This document shows, one piece after another, positions 46,374 through 55,644 of a DNA stretch of 64,000 nucleotides. Made by a program: the position numbers and the translations under genes. Numbering within the stretch: the stretch's first letter is position 1; every line of letters starts with the position of its first letter. Origin of the DNA: Moraxella atlantae NBRC 14588 (GTDB lineage: Bacteria > Pseudomonadota > Gammaproteobacteria > Pseudomonadales > Moraxellaceae); contig NZ_BCUL01000003.1 of NCBI RefSeq assembly GCF_001591265.1, forward strand, positions 62,001 to 126,000, given 5' to 3'. Below the pieces are notes generated by a model. That model was given only the letters and a program-made list of their open reading frames with translations, was not told the origin of the DNA and did not search any database.

Positions 46374-46772
46374 TTATTGACAACGAAACGTGATGGTATA
46401 TTCATAATCATCGTCGCGCGCGATACTGGTTTTTTTCATACCGACCATGCCACCCAACACGCCAATGGCTTGGTCTGCTACACGACCCATGTTTTCATCG
46501 AGCACGCCGTTGTAGCGGTAGGTGTCAGACAGCACAATCGGCGTACGGCGGCGACATTGTTGGCGCGCGTAGTTGAGCGCGTTGGTTTGTGCGGCCACTT
46601 TGGTTTTGCCAAGTCCTGTGGTTTCTAGCAAATTGTTGGGGCGTTGGATGACGGGTACGGCGCTTGGGGTGGATTGACAGGCGCTTAATACAGCGGCACA
46701 CGCCAGTACAGGCAAAGCCGCGGCGTTTCTAAGCAATCTTTTGTCCGGTTTTGATGGGTTCAATTTTGGCAT
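46374..46772 (-). CDS. Small lipoprotein, function unknown
   Basis: 132 residues. Signal peptide core LPVLACAAVLSAC with lipobox LSAC (Cys about 32). The mature part has GKTKVAAQTNALNYARQQCRRRTPIVL and ends with a Cys (TITFRCQ), so a disulfide is possible. Weakly reminiscent of small YecR- or Rcs-like lipoproteins, but no family is claimed. Convergent with the upstream gene cluster; 295 bp of mostly unremarkable DNA separates it from the next gene. Confidence 0.82.
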   Translation of the reverse strand: MPKLNPSKPDKRLLRNAAALPVLACAAVLSACQSTPSAVPVIQRPNNLLETTGLGKTKVAAQTNALNYARQQCRRRTPIVLSDTYRYNGVLDENMGRVADQAIGVLGGMVGMKKTSIARDDDYEYTITFRCQ

Positions 46773-47067
46773 GGCAACATCCTAACTCAGGGTGCGCTTA
46801 GTGTGCCCAAAATTGTCGAGGTGTGCAACTTCTGCCTGCCTGTGCTTACAATTTTTTAAACACAAGCAAGAATTCACAATGTCTTAGCACTGTTGTTGGC
46901 AGCGTATTTGCCGCCGCCCCTAGCTATTTTGGGCAAAATTCGCTAGGATGTTGCTAAATTTTTGCAAATTGCCAAGGCGTTTTTGCCGCGCCAAATTGCG
47001 CAGCTTGGGCTATTTTTTGCGCCAAAACGAATAACACACACCAACCTAATGGATTTAAAGGATATCT

Positions 47068-47727
47068 ATGCTAACCGCACCCCATTCGATATTAATTGAC
47101 GCGCCTGCTGGCAAGCTTGAGGTTGATGCCCTATGGCACGCTAATCAACCGCAAGGCACGACAGCGCGTGTGGCGTTGTTGTGCCATCCCAACCCCGTCG
47201 AGCAAGGCACGATGATGAATAAAGTGGTGACGACGATGTACCGCTTTGCGCGTGATGCAGGTATGCACGTGGTGCGTTTTAATTTTCGCGGTGTGGGACG
47301 CTCAACGGGCAGCTATGGCCACATGACAGGCGAGATTGATGACGCGTTGGCGGTGTTACGCTGGATTGGGCAGCAGACCGATGCGCGTAAGCTGTGGCTG
47401 GGCGGTTTTTCGTTTGGCGGTTATGTTGCGCTGCGCACGGCAGAGCACGTGGCAGAAGATGGTGAGTTTGCCGACTTTGGCTTGACTGATTTAGCCCTAA
47501 TCGCGCCGTCGATTGAAAAACATCCAACCGATGATGTGCGCCTACCTGCCGACAAGACGTTTTTGATTTATGGTGAAAACGATGAATTGGTCGCACCCGA
47601 CGCGCTGGCCGCCTTTGGCGAGCGGTTTGGCATACGCGCGCGTGTGTTTGCTGATACGGGACATTTTTTTCATGGCAAATTGGGCGATCTCAAAACCACG
47701 CTTGAGGCATTAAGCTCGACGGATTGA
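47068..47727 (+). CDS. Alpha/beta hydrolase, COG2945-like
   Basis: 219 residues. Nucleophile elbow GGFSFGGYVAL (Ser about 115), Asp in YGENDELVAP and His in ADTGHFFHG give a catalytic triad. LLCHPNPVEQGTMMNKVV and RFNFRGVGRSTGSY are typical of the COG2945 group of small hydrolases. The substrate is unknown. A Shine-Dalgarno AAGGA (TAAAGGATATCTATG) precedes the ATG. It stands 45 bp before zapE on the same strand. Confidence 0.88.
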   Translation: MLTAPHSILIDAPAGKLEVDALWHANQPQGTTARVALLCHPNPVEQGTMMNKVVTTMYRFARDAGMHVVRFNFRGVGRSTGSYGHMTGEIDDALAVLRWIGQQTDARKLWLGGFSFGGYVALRTAEHVAEDGEFADFGLTDLALIAPSIEKHPTDDVRLPADKTFLIYGENDELVAPDALAAFGERFGIRARVFADTGHFFHGKLGDLKTTLEALSSTD

Positions 47728-47772
47728 TAGTTAATTTTTATTTGACAATTCATTAAAATTAGGGAAAATATC

Positions 47773-48909
47773 TTGAACGCCAGCAGCCCTTTACAGCGTT
47801 ATGAAGCCGCCTTACAAACGGGTGAGTTTCAGCCCGATGTGCAGCAACGGCAAGCGATGACGTATTTAGACGGCATTTATCGTGAGCTTTTGGACAATCG
47901 CGACAAAAAATCAGGCTTGTTTAGTTTTTTTAAGCGTGTTGAGCCGCCCAAAGGTTTATATATGTGGGGCGGTGTGGGACGTGGCAAGACATGGATGATG
48001 GATATGTTTTTTGATGCGCTGCCACCCGATGGCAAGCTGCGCATGCATTTTCATCATTTTATGCAAATGGTCAATCGTGAGTTGCACAGCTTACAAGGGC
48101 AAGCCGATCCGCTAGAAAAAGTCGCCGACCGCATTCACCAAGATGCCAAGGTGATTTGTTTTGATGAGTTTTTTGTGTCAAATGTGTCGGATGCGATGAT
48201 TTTGGGTGATTTGTTTGGCATGTTGTTTGCTCGTGGTATTACGTTGGTGGCAACGTCAAATATCGCGCCCGATGGCTTGTATAAAGACGGGCTACACCGT
48301 GACCGCTTTTTGCCTGCTATTGCCGCGCTTGAGCGTCATTGTGTGGTGATGAATATTGACAGTGGCGTGGATTATCGCCTGCGGCTGTTGCAGCAAGCTG
48401 AGCTGTATGTCTCACCGCTGACGGCTGATAACGCACAGTGGCTGGCGCAGCGGTTTGTCGCGCTGACCAACAACCAACCTGTGACCCGTGAGCCGCTCAC
48501 GATCAACGGGCGGCAAATCATGGTGCATGGCTATACGCATGATGTGCTATACGTTGAGTTTCGCAGTTTGTGTATGCAGCCGCGCTCTGCCAGTGATTTT
48601 ATCGAGCTTGCCAACCGCTTTGCCACGGTGTTGGTTGATAATGTGCCTGCGCTCAATGACAATATCGCCGACCCAACGCGGCGGTTTATTTATTTGGTTG
48701 ATGAATTTTATGACCGCCGTGTCAAGTTATTGGTACGCGCTGAGCAGTCGATTTTGGATTTGTATCAAGGGCAAAAATTGGCGTTTGAAATCGAGCGTAC
48801 GCGCTCACGTCTGCTTGAGATGCAATCAACCGATTATTTACAAGCTGAACACCGCATTGCCCAAAATGACTTGCAAGAACAAACCGATTTGCAAAACCGA
48901 ATGATTTAA
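47773..48909 (+). CDS. zapE: Cell division ATPase ZapE (AFG1-like)
   Basis: 378 residues from TTG 47773 (AGGGA 10 nt upstream; the next ATG is 28 codons in and would remove conserved sequence). P-loop: MWGGVGRGKTWMMDMFFDALP. FHHFMQMVNRELH and ICFDEFFVSNVSDAMILG (Walker B) are family hallmarks, as is LVDEFYDRRVKLLVRAE near the C-terminus. ZapE associates with FtsZ under stress in E. coli. The gene is followed 11 bp later by the VIT1-like transporter. Confidence 0.93.
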   Translation: MNASSPLQRYEAALQTGEFQPDVQQRQAMTYLDGIYRELLDNRDKKSGLFSFFKRVEPPKGLYMWGGVGRGKTWMMDMFFDALPPDGKLRMHFHHFMQMVNRELHSLQGQADPLEKVADRIHQDAKVICFDEFFVSNVSDAMILGDLFGMLFARGITLVATSNIAPDGLYKDGLHRDRFLPAIAALERHCVVMNIDSGVDYRLRLLQQAELYVSPLTADNAQWLAQRFVALTNNQPVTREPLTINGRQIMVHGYTHDVLYVEFRSLCMQPRSASDFIELANRFATVLVDNVPALNDNIADPTRRFIYLVDEFYDRRVKLLVRAEQSILDLYQGQKLAFEIERTRSRLLEMQSTDYLQAEHRIAQNDLQEQTDLQNRMI

Positions 48910-48920
48910 AAGGCGTTCTT

Positions 48921-49619
48921 ATGTACTCCATTCATCCTGAGCGGCATTTTAGTGAGCGCAATAACTGGCTGCGTGCCGCGGTACTGGGGGCTAATGATGG
49001 GCTGATTTCTACCGCCAGTTTGTTGATGGGTGTGGGGGCAGCGCAAGCCGATAGCCATACTCTGCTGTTAACGGGGCTTGCGTCATTGTGCGCAGGCACG
49101 GTGAGTATGGCGGCTGGTGAGTATGTATCAGTATCGTCACAGTCCGATACACAGCAAGCGGATTTAGCCAAAGAAAAATATGAGCTGACCCACAACCCCG
49201 AGCGCGAATTGGTCGAGCTGACCCATATTTATACCCAACGCGGTTTGTCGCCTGAATTGGCGCATGAGGTTGCTGTTACCTTGACTGATCATGATGCGCT
49301 AGAGGCGCATGCGCGTGATGAAATGGGTCTGACCGAAACCGCCGAAGCCAATCCGCTACAAGCTGCCATTGCCTCAGGGCTATCTTTCACGGTGGGTGCG
49401 ATTTTGCCGATTTTGTGCGTGTGGCTGTTGCCGCATGAGGATTTATTGATCGGGCTTACTGTGGCAACATTGATTGGTTTGGCGTTTTTGGGGTGGTTAT
49501 CAGCGCGTCTAGGCGGCGCAAAGCCTTTGCCTGCGATTGTGCGCATTGTGGTATGGGGTGTGCTGGCACTGGGGATTACCAATTTGGTCGGGCGGTTGTT
49601 TGGTGTGGATGCAGGTTAG
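48921..49619 (+). CDS. VIT1/CCC1-family Fe(II)/Mn(II) transporter
   Basis: 232 residues with five predicted helices. The N-terminal ERNNWLRAAVLGANDGLISTASLLMG and the SMAAGEYVSVSSQSDTQ segment are the VIT family signature. The cytosolic acidic/His segment (HEVAVTLTDHDALEAHARDEMGL) corresponds to the metal-binding hub between TM2 and TM3. It is expected to move Fe or Mn across the inner membrane. The gene is close behind zapE (11 bp gap). Confidence 0.9.
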   Translation: MYSIHPERHFSERNNWLRAAVLGANDGLISTASLLMGVGAAQADSHTLLLTGLASLCAGTVSMAAGEYVSVSSQSDTQQADLAKEKYELTHNPERELVELTHIYTQRGLSPELAHEVAVTLTDHDALEAHARDEMGLTETAEANPLQAAIASGLSFTVGAILPILCVWLLPHEDLLIGLTVATLIGLAFLGWLSARLGGAKPLPAIVRIVVWGVLALGITNLVGRLFGVDAG

Positions 49620-49725
49620 AGGTAACACAAGACCCCAAAAAATATGCTTAATTGTTCTTGTTTATCAAGTCCTGTCATGGTTAAGTTAATGGCTGTTTAT
49701 TCAGTGATTGATTAGGATGTCTGTG

Positions 49726-50028
49726 ATGACTACCATACTTGCTATCTTGCTATTCATTGCTGTTTTGGTTTGGCTTTGGTTTTTTATCAAAACCTTGGTC
49801 ATCATCTTTCGGCACAGTGTCTTGATGGGTATTTTGGCGGTGTTATTTTCGCCGTTGGTGCATATCATTTGGTATTTGTCCAACAAAGATCGGCTAAGCG
49901 CCAACGAGCGGCAGGTCTTTGGCCGTTTCTTTATCGTTTATGCCATCACGTTTGTCTTAGGTTTTGCGTTGGGCTATTCTTATACGCCTGACGTGGTGAC
50001 CACGACTGTACCGACCACGCAACTATAA
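49726..50028 (+). CDS. Small integral membrane protein, function unknown
   Basis: 100 residues from ATG 49726. Three hydrophobic segments (about 3-27, 31-50 and 70-88) are separated by a charged loop (NKDRLSANERQVFGR). The C-terminal tail is Thr/Val-rich. No family is recognised. Followed by 202 bp of non-coding DNA before the nitroreductase. Confidence 0.75.
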   Translation: MTTILAILLFIAVLVWLWFFIKTLVIIFRHSVLMGILAVLFSPLVHIIWYLSNKDRLSANERQVFGRFFIVYAITFVLGFALGYSYTPDVVTTTVPTTQL

Positions 50029-50230
50029 ATGTGGCTTTAGCCCTTATGATTGATGAATGGTATCGATATCCAAAACTGTACTTGATTTAACAGGCGTGAT
50101 ATTGGCGGTTTTTCTGCCAAAACCATCTGCTATTGCTGTATCTGGCATGGCAAAATGCGACCAAAATCTGCTATTATTTTTGGCACAAAACTTTATCAAT
50201 CCAAAACCTGATACAACTTAACTAATCACC

Positions 50231-50794
50231 ATGCACACCGATGAATTTTTTGATTTAGTTGCCTCACGGCGTTCAATTGGCAACCTCAACGCGCCTGCCC
50301 CCACGCACGCACAAGTCAAGCGCGCCGTACAGCTTGCCTACACTGCGCCTGATCATAAATGCTTGCAGCCGTTTCGCTTTATTGTGTTAGAGGGCGAAGC
50401 GTTGGCGCGTTTGGGCGACGCGTTGCACCAAGCCACACTAGATGCAGGCGAAACCGACGCCAAAGCCTTGGACAAGGCGCGCAATCTGCCCTTACGCGCG
50501 CCAATGGTTATCACCTGCCTAACAGCGTATCAAGCACATGCCAAAGTACCGCCTTATGAGCAGCTTTTGGCAGCAGGTGCGGCGGTACAAAATCTGCTGC
50601 TTGCCTTGCATGCGATGGGCTTTGGCAGTGTATGGCGCACGGGCGCATTGACTGACAGCGCGGCAGTTAAGCAGTTTTTTGCCTTAGATGATAGCAACCG
50701 CGTGGTGGGTTTTATTTATGTCGGTACGACCGATGTGCAAATGCCTGAGCGCGCACCCCTGGATTTGGATAACTTGCTTGATTATTGGACGTAG
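50231..50794 (+). CDS. Nitroreductase family protein (YdjA-like)
   Basis: 187 residues of the FMN-dependent nitroreductase fold. SRRSIGNLNAPAP at the N-terminus binds the FMN phosphate, and LAAGAAVQNLLLALHAMGFGSVWRTGAL is typical of the YdjA/small one-domain subgroup. C-terminal GFIYVGTTD closes the FMN site. It probably reduces nitro or quinone-type compounds with NAD(P)H; the physiological substrate is unknown. It is separate from its neighbours. Confidence 0.9.
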   Translation: MHTDEFFDLVASRRSIGNLNAPAPTHAQVKRAVQLAYTAPDHKCLQPFRFIVLEGEALARLGDALHQATLDAGETDAKALDKARNLPLRAPMVITCLTAYQAHAKVPPYEQLLAAGAAVQNLLLALHAMGFGSVWRTGALTDSAAVKQFFALDDSNRVVGFIYVGTTDVQMPERAPLDLDNLLDYWT

Positions 50795-50875
50795 AATTTT
50801 TAGCTAAACCGATTATTTATTTTATATAAATTTATTTAAACTATTATTAAAAATACGCCAAAAAGACTAGCTACT

Positions 50876-51964
50876 ATGCCAAAACCAGTTGTCTATACGC
50901 CTGATATGGAACAAATCAGCCCCGATGAGGCGAAAACGATTGCATCTATCAAACAGGCGATGCATTATATTTTAAAAACCACGTATAAAGACTATGGCTA
51001 CCCTGTGCGCAGTGTGCATGCCAAAAGCCACGCGATTTTGTCAGGCACGTTTCAGGTTCATGAAAACCTGCCCGAACATTTGGCGCAAGGTATTTTCAAA
51101 CACCCACAGACCTACTGCGCGATTATGCGTTTTTCGACCACACCAGGCGATATTTTAGACGACAACGTTTCGACACCACGCGGCTGCGCCATCAAGCTGT
51201 TTGATGTTGAAGGTGAGCGTTTGCCCAACAGTGACGGCTTGGTGCAGGATTTTGTCATGGTCAATTCACCTGTTTTTAAGCCAGCAAATTTGCGTCAATT
51301 TCTAAACGGTTTAATCCCTGCCGCCGCCACAACAGACAAGGTCGAGGGTCTAAAAATTGCCCTATCCGCTGCCCTACAAACCGTCGAAAAAAATTTGCAA
51401 AAAGTTGGCATCCATAGCACGACATTGGCAGGCTTAGGCGGACAGCCGCCCACCAGTGTGATGGGCGATAATTTTTTTAGCCAATTACCGACATTGTATG
51501 GTCCCTATATTGCCAAATACCGCTTGATCCCTGTCAGCGATGCACTGCTGGGCAAAAAAAATCAAACCGTTGATTTGACTGGCAAGCCAAACGGATTGCG
51601 TGAAGATAGCATAGCGTTTTTTCAAACGCACGGTGGCATGTGGCATTTTCAGGTGCAATTGTGTGTCGATATCGACAAAATGCCCATCGAGCAGCCCAAC
51701 GTTGAATGGGGTGAGACTTTAAGCCCCTTTGTGACCGTCGCTACCCTAGAAGTTGCCCCACAAACAGCTTGGGACACACAGCGTGCGCAGCGCGTCGATG
51801 ACCACATGGCGTTTTCACCATGGCATGGGATTGCCGAGCACCGCCCATTGGGTGCCATCATGCGGGCGCGTCAGGCGGTTTATGCGTTTTCAGCCAATTT
51901 TAGAAGTGAACATAACGCCAAACCTGTGCAAGAACCGCGCTGTCCATTTCATTTTGATGATTAA
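50876..51964 (+). CDS. Catalase-like heme protein (SrpA-type small catalase family)
   Basis: 362 residues, shorter than clade catalases (480 or more). The distal His is in RSVHAKSHAILSG, the Asn-region equivalent in QDFVMVNSPVF, and the proximal heme ligand Tyr in an R-x3-Y motif (RQAVYAFSANFR). CAIMRFSTTPGDILDD and RGCAIKLFDVEGERL are typical of the family that acts as organic peroxidase rather than catalase. No signal peptide is visible, so it is likely cytoplasmic. It stands 25 bp upstream of gpsA. Confidence 0.88.
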   Translation: MPKPVVYTPDMEQISPDEAKTIASIKQAMHYILKTTYKDYGYPVRSVHAKSHAILSGTFQVHENLPEHLAQGIFKHPQTYCAIMRFSTTPGDILDDNVSTPRGCAIKLFDVEGERLPNSDGLVQDFVMVNSPVFKPANLRQFLNGLIPAAATTDKVEGLKIALSAALQTVEKNLQKVGIHSTTLAGLGGQPPTSVMGDNFFSQLPTLYGPYIAKYRLIPVSDALLGKKNQTVDLTGKPNGLREDSIAFFQTHGGMWHFQVQLCVDIDKMPIEQPNVEWGETLSPFVTVATLEVAPQTAWDTQRAQRVDDHMAFSPWHGIAEHRPLGAIMRARQAVYAFSANFRSEHNAKPVQEPRCPFHFDD

Positions 51965-51989
51965 ATGATGAACTTGCCAAAGGATTGCC

Positions 51990-53213
51990 ATGAAAAAGCC
52001 TCAACTGCCCACATTAGCCGAAAATCTAGAAAAGTTGTCGGCAAATCGACAAAAAGCCAGTAAATTGTTTGCTGATGTGCTGGATAAAACCGTAAAAAAA
52101 GTCAAAACCGATGACGAAACGGATGACTTAGATGCCATGACAGAGGCTGACCCCGTGCCTGCACGGGTGAACGTAGGCAACGCACTGCGCATCACTGTCT
52201 TAGGTGGTGGTAGCTTTGGCACCGCTATGGCAAACTTGGCAGCCAAAAATGGCGCGCAGGTCACGCTGTGGGTACGCGATAAACGCAGCGTACGGGCTAT
52301 GCAAAAAACTCGTATCAACAAAAAATATTTGCCCGACTTTGTCCTTGATGATGGCCTGGCATTTAGCCATGATTTGGCTAGCGCGGTGCAAAATTGTGAC
52401 ATCGTATTTGTTGCCGTGCCCAGTGGCGCGTTTCGCGAAACCATCCAAAAAATCGCGCCCTTAATCAGCGCGCAAACTGTGGTGTCTTTGACCAAGGGCA
52501 TCGAAAAAGACACCTTTGCGCTGATGAGCGACATCATTCGCGAGGAGCTGCCCAACGTGGCATTTGGCGTGATGAGTGGCCCAAACCTTGCCAAAGAAAT
52601 CATGAATAATATGCCGTCAGCAACCGTCATCGCCAGCGAATCAGAAGCTCTGCGCCATGCCGTACAGCACGTGCTGCACAGCGCATTTTTTCGTGTGTTT
52701 GCCAGTGATGATGTCATTGGGGTTGAACTTGGCGGCGCGCTCAAAAATATTTATGCCATTGCCATGGGCATGGCGACAGCGTATGACATTGGCGAGAACA
52801 CCAAAGCCATGCTATTGACACGCGCACTGGCGGAGATGAGCCGCTTTGGCGTACAAATGGGGGCGAATCCCTTGACGTTTTTGGGGTTATCGGGCGTGGG
52901 TGATTTGTACGCCACGTGCTCCTCAACGCTAAGCCGTAATTACCAAATCGGTAGCATGCTTGGCAAAGGCATGAGCCTTGAGCAGGCGGTCAAAAAACTC
53001 GGACAAACTGCCGAGGGTATCAACACCATCGCGCAGGTCAATGACAAGGCTAAAAAATCTGGCATTTATATGCCAATCACCCATGCGTTGTATGATATCA
53101 TCTATCAAGGGCAGGCACCGCTTACCGTCGCGCTTAATTTGATGGAAGCAGGGTTTCGCAGTGATGTTGAATTTGTCATGCCGCATCAAGCCGCACCTAT
53201 CCCTCGTTTTTAA
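51990..53213 (+). CDS. gpsA: Glycerol-3-phosphate dehydrogenase [NAD(P)+] with N-terminal extension
   Basis: 407 residues, about 68 more than E. coli GpsA. The catalytic domain starts at about 67: ITVLGGGSFGTAMANLAAKNG (dinucleotide fold), then SGPNLAKEI, the catalytic Lys in ELGGALKNIYAIA, and LSGVGDLYATCSSTLSRNY. It makes sn-glycerol-3-phosphate for phospholipids. The extra N-terminus (MKKPQLPTLAENLEKL and then KKVKTDDETDDL) is charged and helical. An internal restart is possible but the upstream ATG has AAAGGA 6 nt away, supporting the long form. Confidence 0.93.
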   Translation: MKKPQLPTLAENLEKLSANRQKASKLFADVLDKTVKKVKTDDETDDLDAMTEADPVPARVNVGNALRITVLGGGSFGTAMANLAAKNGAQVTLWVRDKRSVRAMQKTRINKKYLPDFVLDDGLAFSHDLASAVQNCDIVFVAVPSGAFRETIQKIAPLISAQTVVSLTKGIEKDTFALMSDIIREELPNVAFGVMSGPNLAKEIMNNMPSATVIASESEALRHAVQHVLHSAFFRVFASDDVIGVELGGALKNIYAIAMGMATAYDIGENTKAMLLTRALAEMSRFGVQMGANPLTFLGLSGVGDLYATCSSTLSRNYQIGSMLGKGMSLEQAVKKLGQTAEGINTIAQVNDKAKKSGIYMPITHALYDIIYQGQAPLTVALNLMEAGFRSDVEFVMPHQAAPIPRF

Positions 53214-53265
53214 GATAAAAATTACGCATTGCAAATCATTGGTTAAAAAAATACATAGGTCAGTT

Positions 53266-53748
53266 ATGCAGATCATTTTGTTAAGACACGGTGACGCAGG
53301 CGCGTATACCCAGCCAGACAGTGAGCGCAATTTATCCGATTTAGGGCGCGCCCAAGCGCAGCAAACCGCCGACTGGCTAGCGCAACACTACCAGCCAACG
53401 CTGTTTATACACAGCCCCTACAATCGTGCCGCGCAAACGTGCGAGATTTTGCACCGCGCATTGACAAATGCTAAAGACGTGCCTGTGTGGGTCAATGGCG
53501 ACATCACGCCCGATGATGACGCCAAACAGGCGGTAGACTCATTAGCCGCGCAGCTTGAGCACGTTGATAACCTTGATGAGGCGTGTGTAGTGGTGGTATT
53601 TCATATGAATATTATTGCCAATGTGGCAGCGATTTTGACAGGTAATGAACCAAACGGCTTTAGCCTTGCTGAAGCGCGTGTGTTGCATACCGAAGTATTT
53701 GCGCCCGAGCTTGCCGAAGTGATCACGCGCTTTGTACCACAAGTTTAA
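53266..53748 (+). CDS. sixA: Phosphohistidine phosphatase SixA
   Basis: 160 residues from ATG 53266. Histidine-phosphatase motif LLRHGDAG with catalytic His 8, SERNLSDLGRAQAQ, HSPYNRAAQT (Arg contact) and a second His in VVFHMNIIANVA. It removes phosphate from the HPt domain of phosphorelay proteins and from NPr of the nitrogen PTS. An upstream in-frame extension overlapping gpsA is rejected. It lies 52 bp after gpsA and 42 bp before gspL on the same strand. Confidence 0.9.
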   Translation: MQIILLRHGDAGAYTQPDSERNLSDLGRAQAQQTADWLAQHYQPTLFIHSPYNRAAQTCEILHRALTNAKDVPVWVNGDITPDDDAKQAVDSLAAQLEHVDNLDEACVVVVFHMNIIANVAAILTGNEPNGFSLAEARVLHTEVFAPELAEVITRFVPQV

Positions 53749-53790
53749 CGTGCTGCACGTTTGAATTAATCAGCTAGGAATGATGAGGCA

Positions 53791-55083
53791 GTGATACACG
53801 TTTGGCAACCCAACCTAAATGCGCCATTGCGCGTTTGGCAGGACACCACACAGACTTGGCAGGCGGTCGAAGGCTGGCAAGAAGTCGGCGCGTTGGCAGC
53901 ATTACAAGATAACAAAAATCGTGGCAAGTCCGTGTGCTTGTATTTTGCTAGCGTGTATTTGTTGCAACTAGCGGTCGATCTCAACGCACAGCAATTAAAA
54001 ACCTTGGGCGAAAATGGACGGCGTTATTTATTTGAAGACAGTAGCATCGGCGGTGTGGATGATCTCATCATCAAAAGCCGCCCCCTTGCCCGCCCTGCCG
54101 ACAAAGCCACGTCTGCCCCCAGCAAACCAGATACCAACGATATCGACGCGCAAGCATCCACCGCACAAACCCTGCTGTACGCACTGCACGATGCCGACCG
54201 TGAGGCTTGGATGGCGGCGGCGTCTTTGGCAGATATTCAGATCACCGCGTTATTGCCTGATTTTGTCTTATTGCCATCTGTGCCTAACACCAGTGGTGCA
54301 GCCGACGCGGCAGTTTGGTATCAAGATGCTGATACCCAACTTTTGACGTATACCCTGCCCCATGATGTGTTGCCAACAGGTATTGCGGTCAGTCACTTGC
54401 CGTTAGCCTTAGCCAAACTCAATCCAAAACTGCTGTACGTTTGCGGTACGCCTGATCAAGTTACGCTCAGTGGGCTTGATCTTACCAATCAGCCATTGGC
54501 AGAATTACCGCGTCCTGTGGCAGCACCATTGCGCCACGCGCTAAATTTTGCCCAAGCCACGCGTGAACATGGATTATCGGCGTATGGCAAAACTATTGCC
54601 GCGTTGGCGGTGCTGGCATTGATCAGCAGCTTAACATTTGATGGTATGCGCTTGTGGTATTATCAAAAAGCGCAAAAGCGCGCGCAAGCCATGCTAACCA
54701 CGCAATACCGTGATTGGTTTCCCAATGAGCGCCTCAATCCGCGCTTATCGGTGCAGCGACAACTGTCGGGCAAACTAATCGACACACAGGCTGCGTCGTC
54801 TGCAGGTGTCCTCGGTGTATTAAGCAGCATCACACCTATTTTACAACAAAATCAACTGGTCGCTGAGCAGTTAAGCTACCAAAATAACCACATTGAGCTG
54901 TTGTTGAACGCGCCTACCATGGATAACGTCAATCGTGCGGTGGCGGCATTATCGGCGCAAGGGATCAAAGCCAAACTTGGCAATGCCAGCAACGCGCCTG
55001 TATTTGTGCCCAATGATCTGCCAAGCAATCCGCCAAACGCCAATGCGCCCAACACGCGCGCAACGCTTGAGATTCAGCTGTGA
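53791..55083 (+). CDS. gspL: Type II secretion system protein GspL
   Basis: 430 residues from GTG 53791 (GAGG just upstream). A cytoplasmic actin-like N-terminal domain (about 1-260) that in T2SS docks the GspE ATPase is followed by one membrane helix (about 268-288, TIAALAVLALISSLTFDGM) and a periplasmic ferredoxin-like domain (about 300-430; AQSLLS-type QLVAEQLSYQNNHIELLL). It anchors the assembly platform. gspM follows after 30 bp. Other gsp genes are absent, as is usual where the T2SS is dispersed. Confidence 0.87.
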   Translation: MIHVWQPNLNAPLRVWQDTTQTWQAVEGWQEVGALAALQDNKNRGKSVCLYFASVYLLQLAVDLNAQQLKTLGENGRRYLFEDSSIGGVDDLIIKSRPLARPADKATSAPSKPDTNDIDAQASTAQTLLYALHDADREAWMAAASLADIQITALLPDFVLLPSVPNTSGAADAAVWYQDADTQLLTYTLPHDVLPTGIAVSHLPLALAKLNPKLLYVCGTPDQVTLSGLDLTNQPLAELPRPVAAPLRHALNFAQATREHGLSAYGKTIAALAVLALISSLTFDGMRLWYYQKAQKRAQAMLTTQYRDWFPNERLNPRLSVQRQLSGKLIDTQAASSAGVLGVLSSITPILQQNQLVAEQLSYQNNHIELLLNAPTMDNVNRAVAALSAQGIKAKLGNASNAPVFVPNDLPSNPPNANAPNTRATLEIQL

Positions 55084-55113
55084 CCTATCCTTTATTTTGG
55101 TTTCATTTGCCTT

Positions 55114-55644
55114 ATGCCCGCCATGCCCTCTAAGTTTTCGTTTCGCCCCTCGTTTGCCTCATTCAATCCACTGGGTGCCACATTGCAGCGCACCACTGCA
55201 CCGCTGCGCCAACGCTACAGCCAGCTGGCACCGCGTGATCAAATCGCCTTGGCGGTGCTAACGGTTTTTTTATTGGTTTTGGCAATTGGTTTGGGCGGCT
55301 GGACGCTACACCAACGCGCTGATGCACGCGAGGCGGCATACAATGCCACACTCAACGATGTATTTTGGTTGCGCAGCCAAGCAGGCAATATCAACGCCAA
55401 CCAAAGCAGCGCACAAGACCCACAAACAGCGGTGCAAGAGGTACTATCGGGCGCAGGCATTGATGGACAAATCGCAGCGAATGCTGATGGGGTCGAGGTG
55501 GCATTTAGTCATGCCCAAGCATCCGTGATCAACAATGTGCTCAATCAGTTGGTGCAGCGCGGACTTGTGATTGAGCGTTTGCAAATCAGCCAAACCGCGC
55601 CCGATGGGTTGCGTGTACAAGCCTTGTTTAAGCAAGGGCATTGA
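55114..55644 (+). CDS. gspM: Type II secretion system protein GspM
   Basis: 176 residues. A short cytoplasmic part (SQLAPRDQIALAVLTVF) leads into one membrane helix (about 46-66) and a periplasmic GspM domain (QEVLSGAGIDGQIAANADG, VIERLQISQTAPDGLRVQALF). It pairs with GspL at the inner-membrane platform. The TGA stop (55642-55644) is supplied by the tip of an IS200/IS605-type right end, so the native last residues may have been changed. Confidence 0.88.
   Translation: MPAMPSKFSFRPSFASFNPLGATLQRTTAPLRQRYSQLAPRDQIALAVLTVFLLVLAIGLGGWTLHQRADAREAAYNATLNDVFWLRSQAGNINANQSSAQDPQTAVQEVLSGAGIDGQIAANADGVEVAFSHAQASVINNVLNQLVQRGLVIERLQISQTAPDGLRVQALFKQGH

Noticed and set aside
53161-53265. Upstream extension of sixA overlapping gpsA
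   Set aside because: SixA begins directly with the LLRHG motif; ATG 53266 is the natural start.
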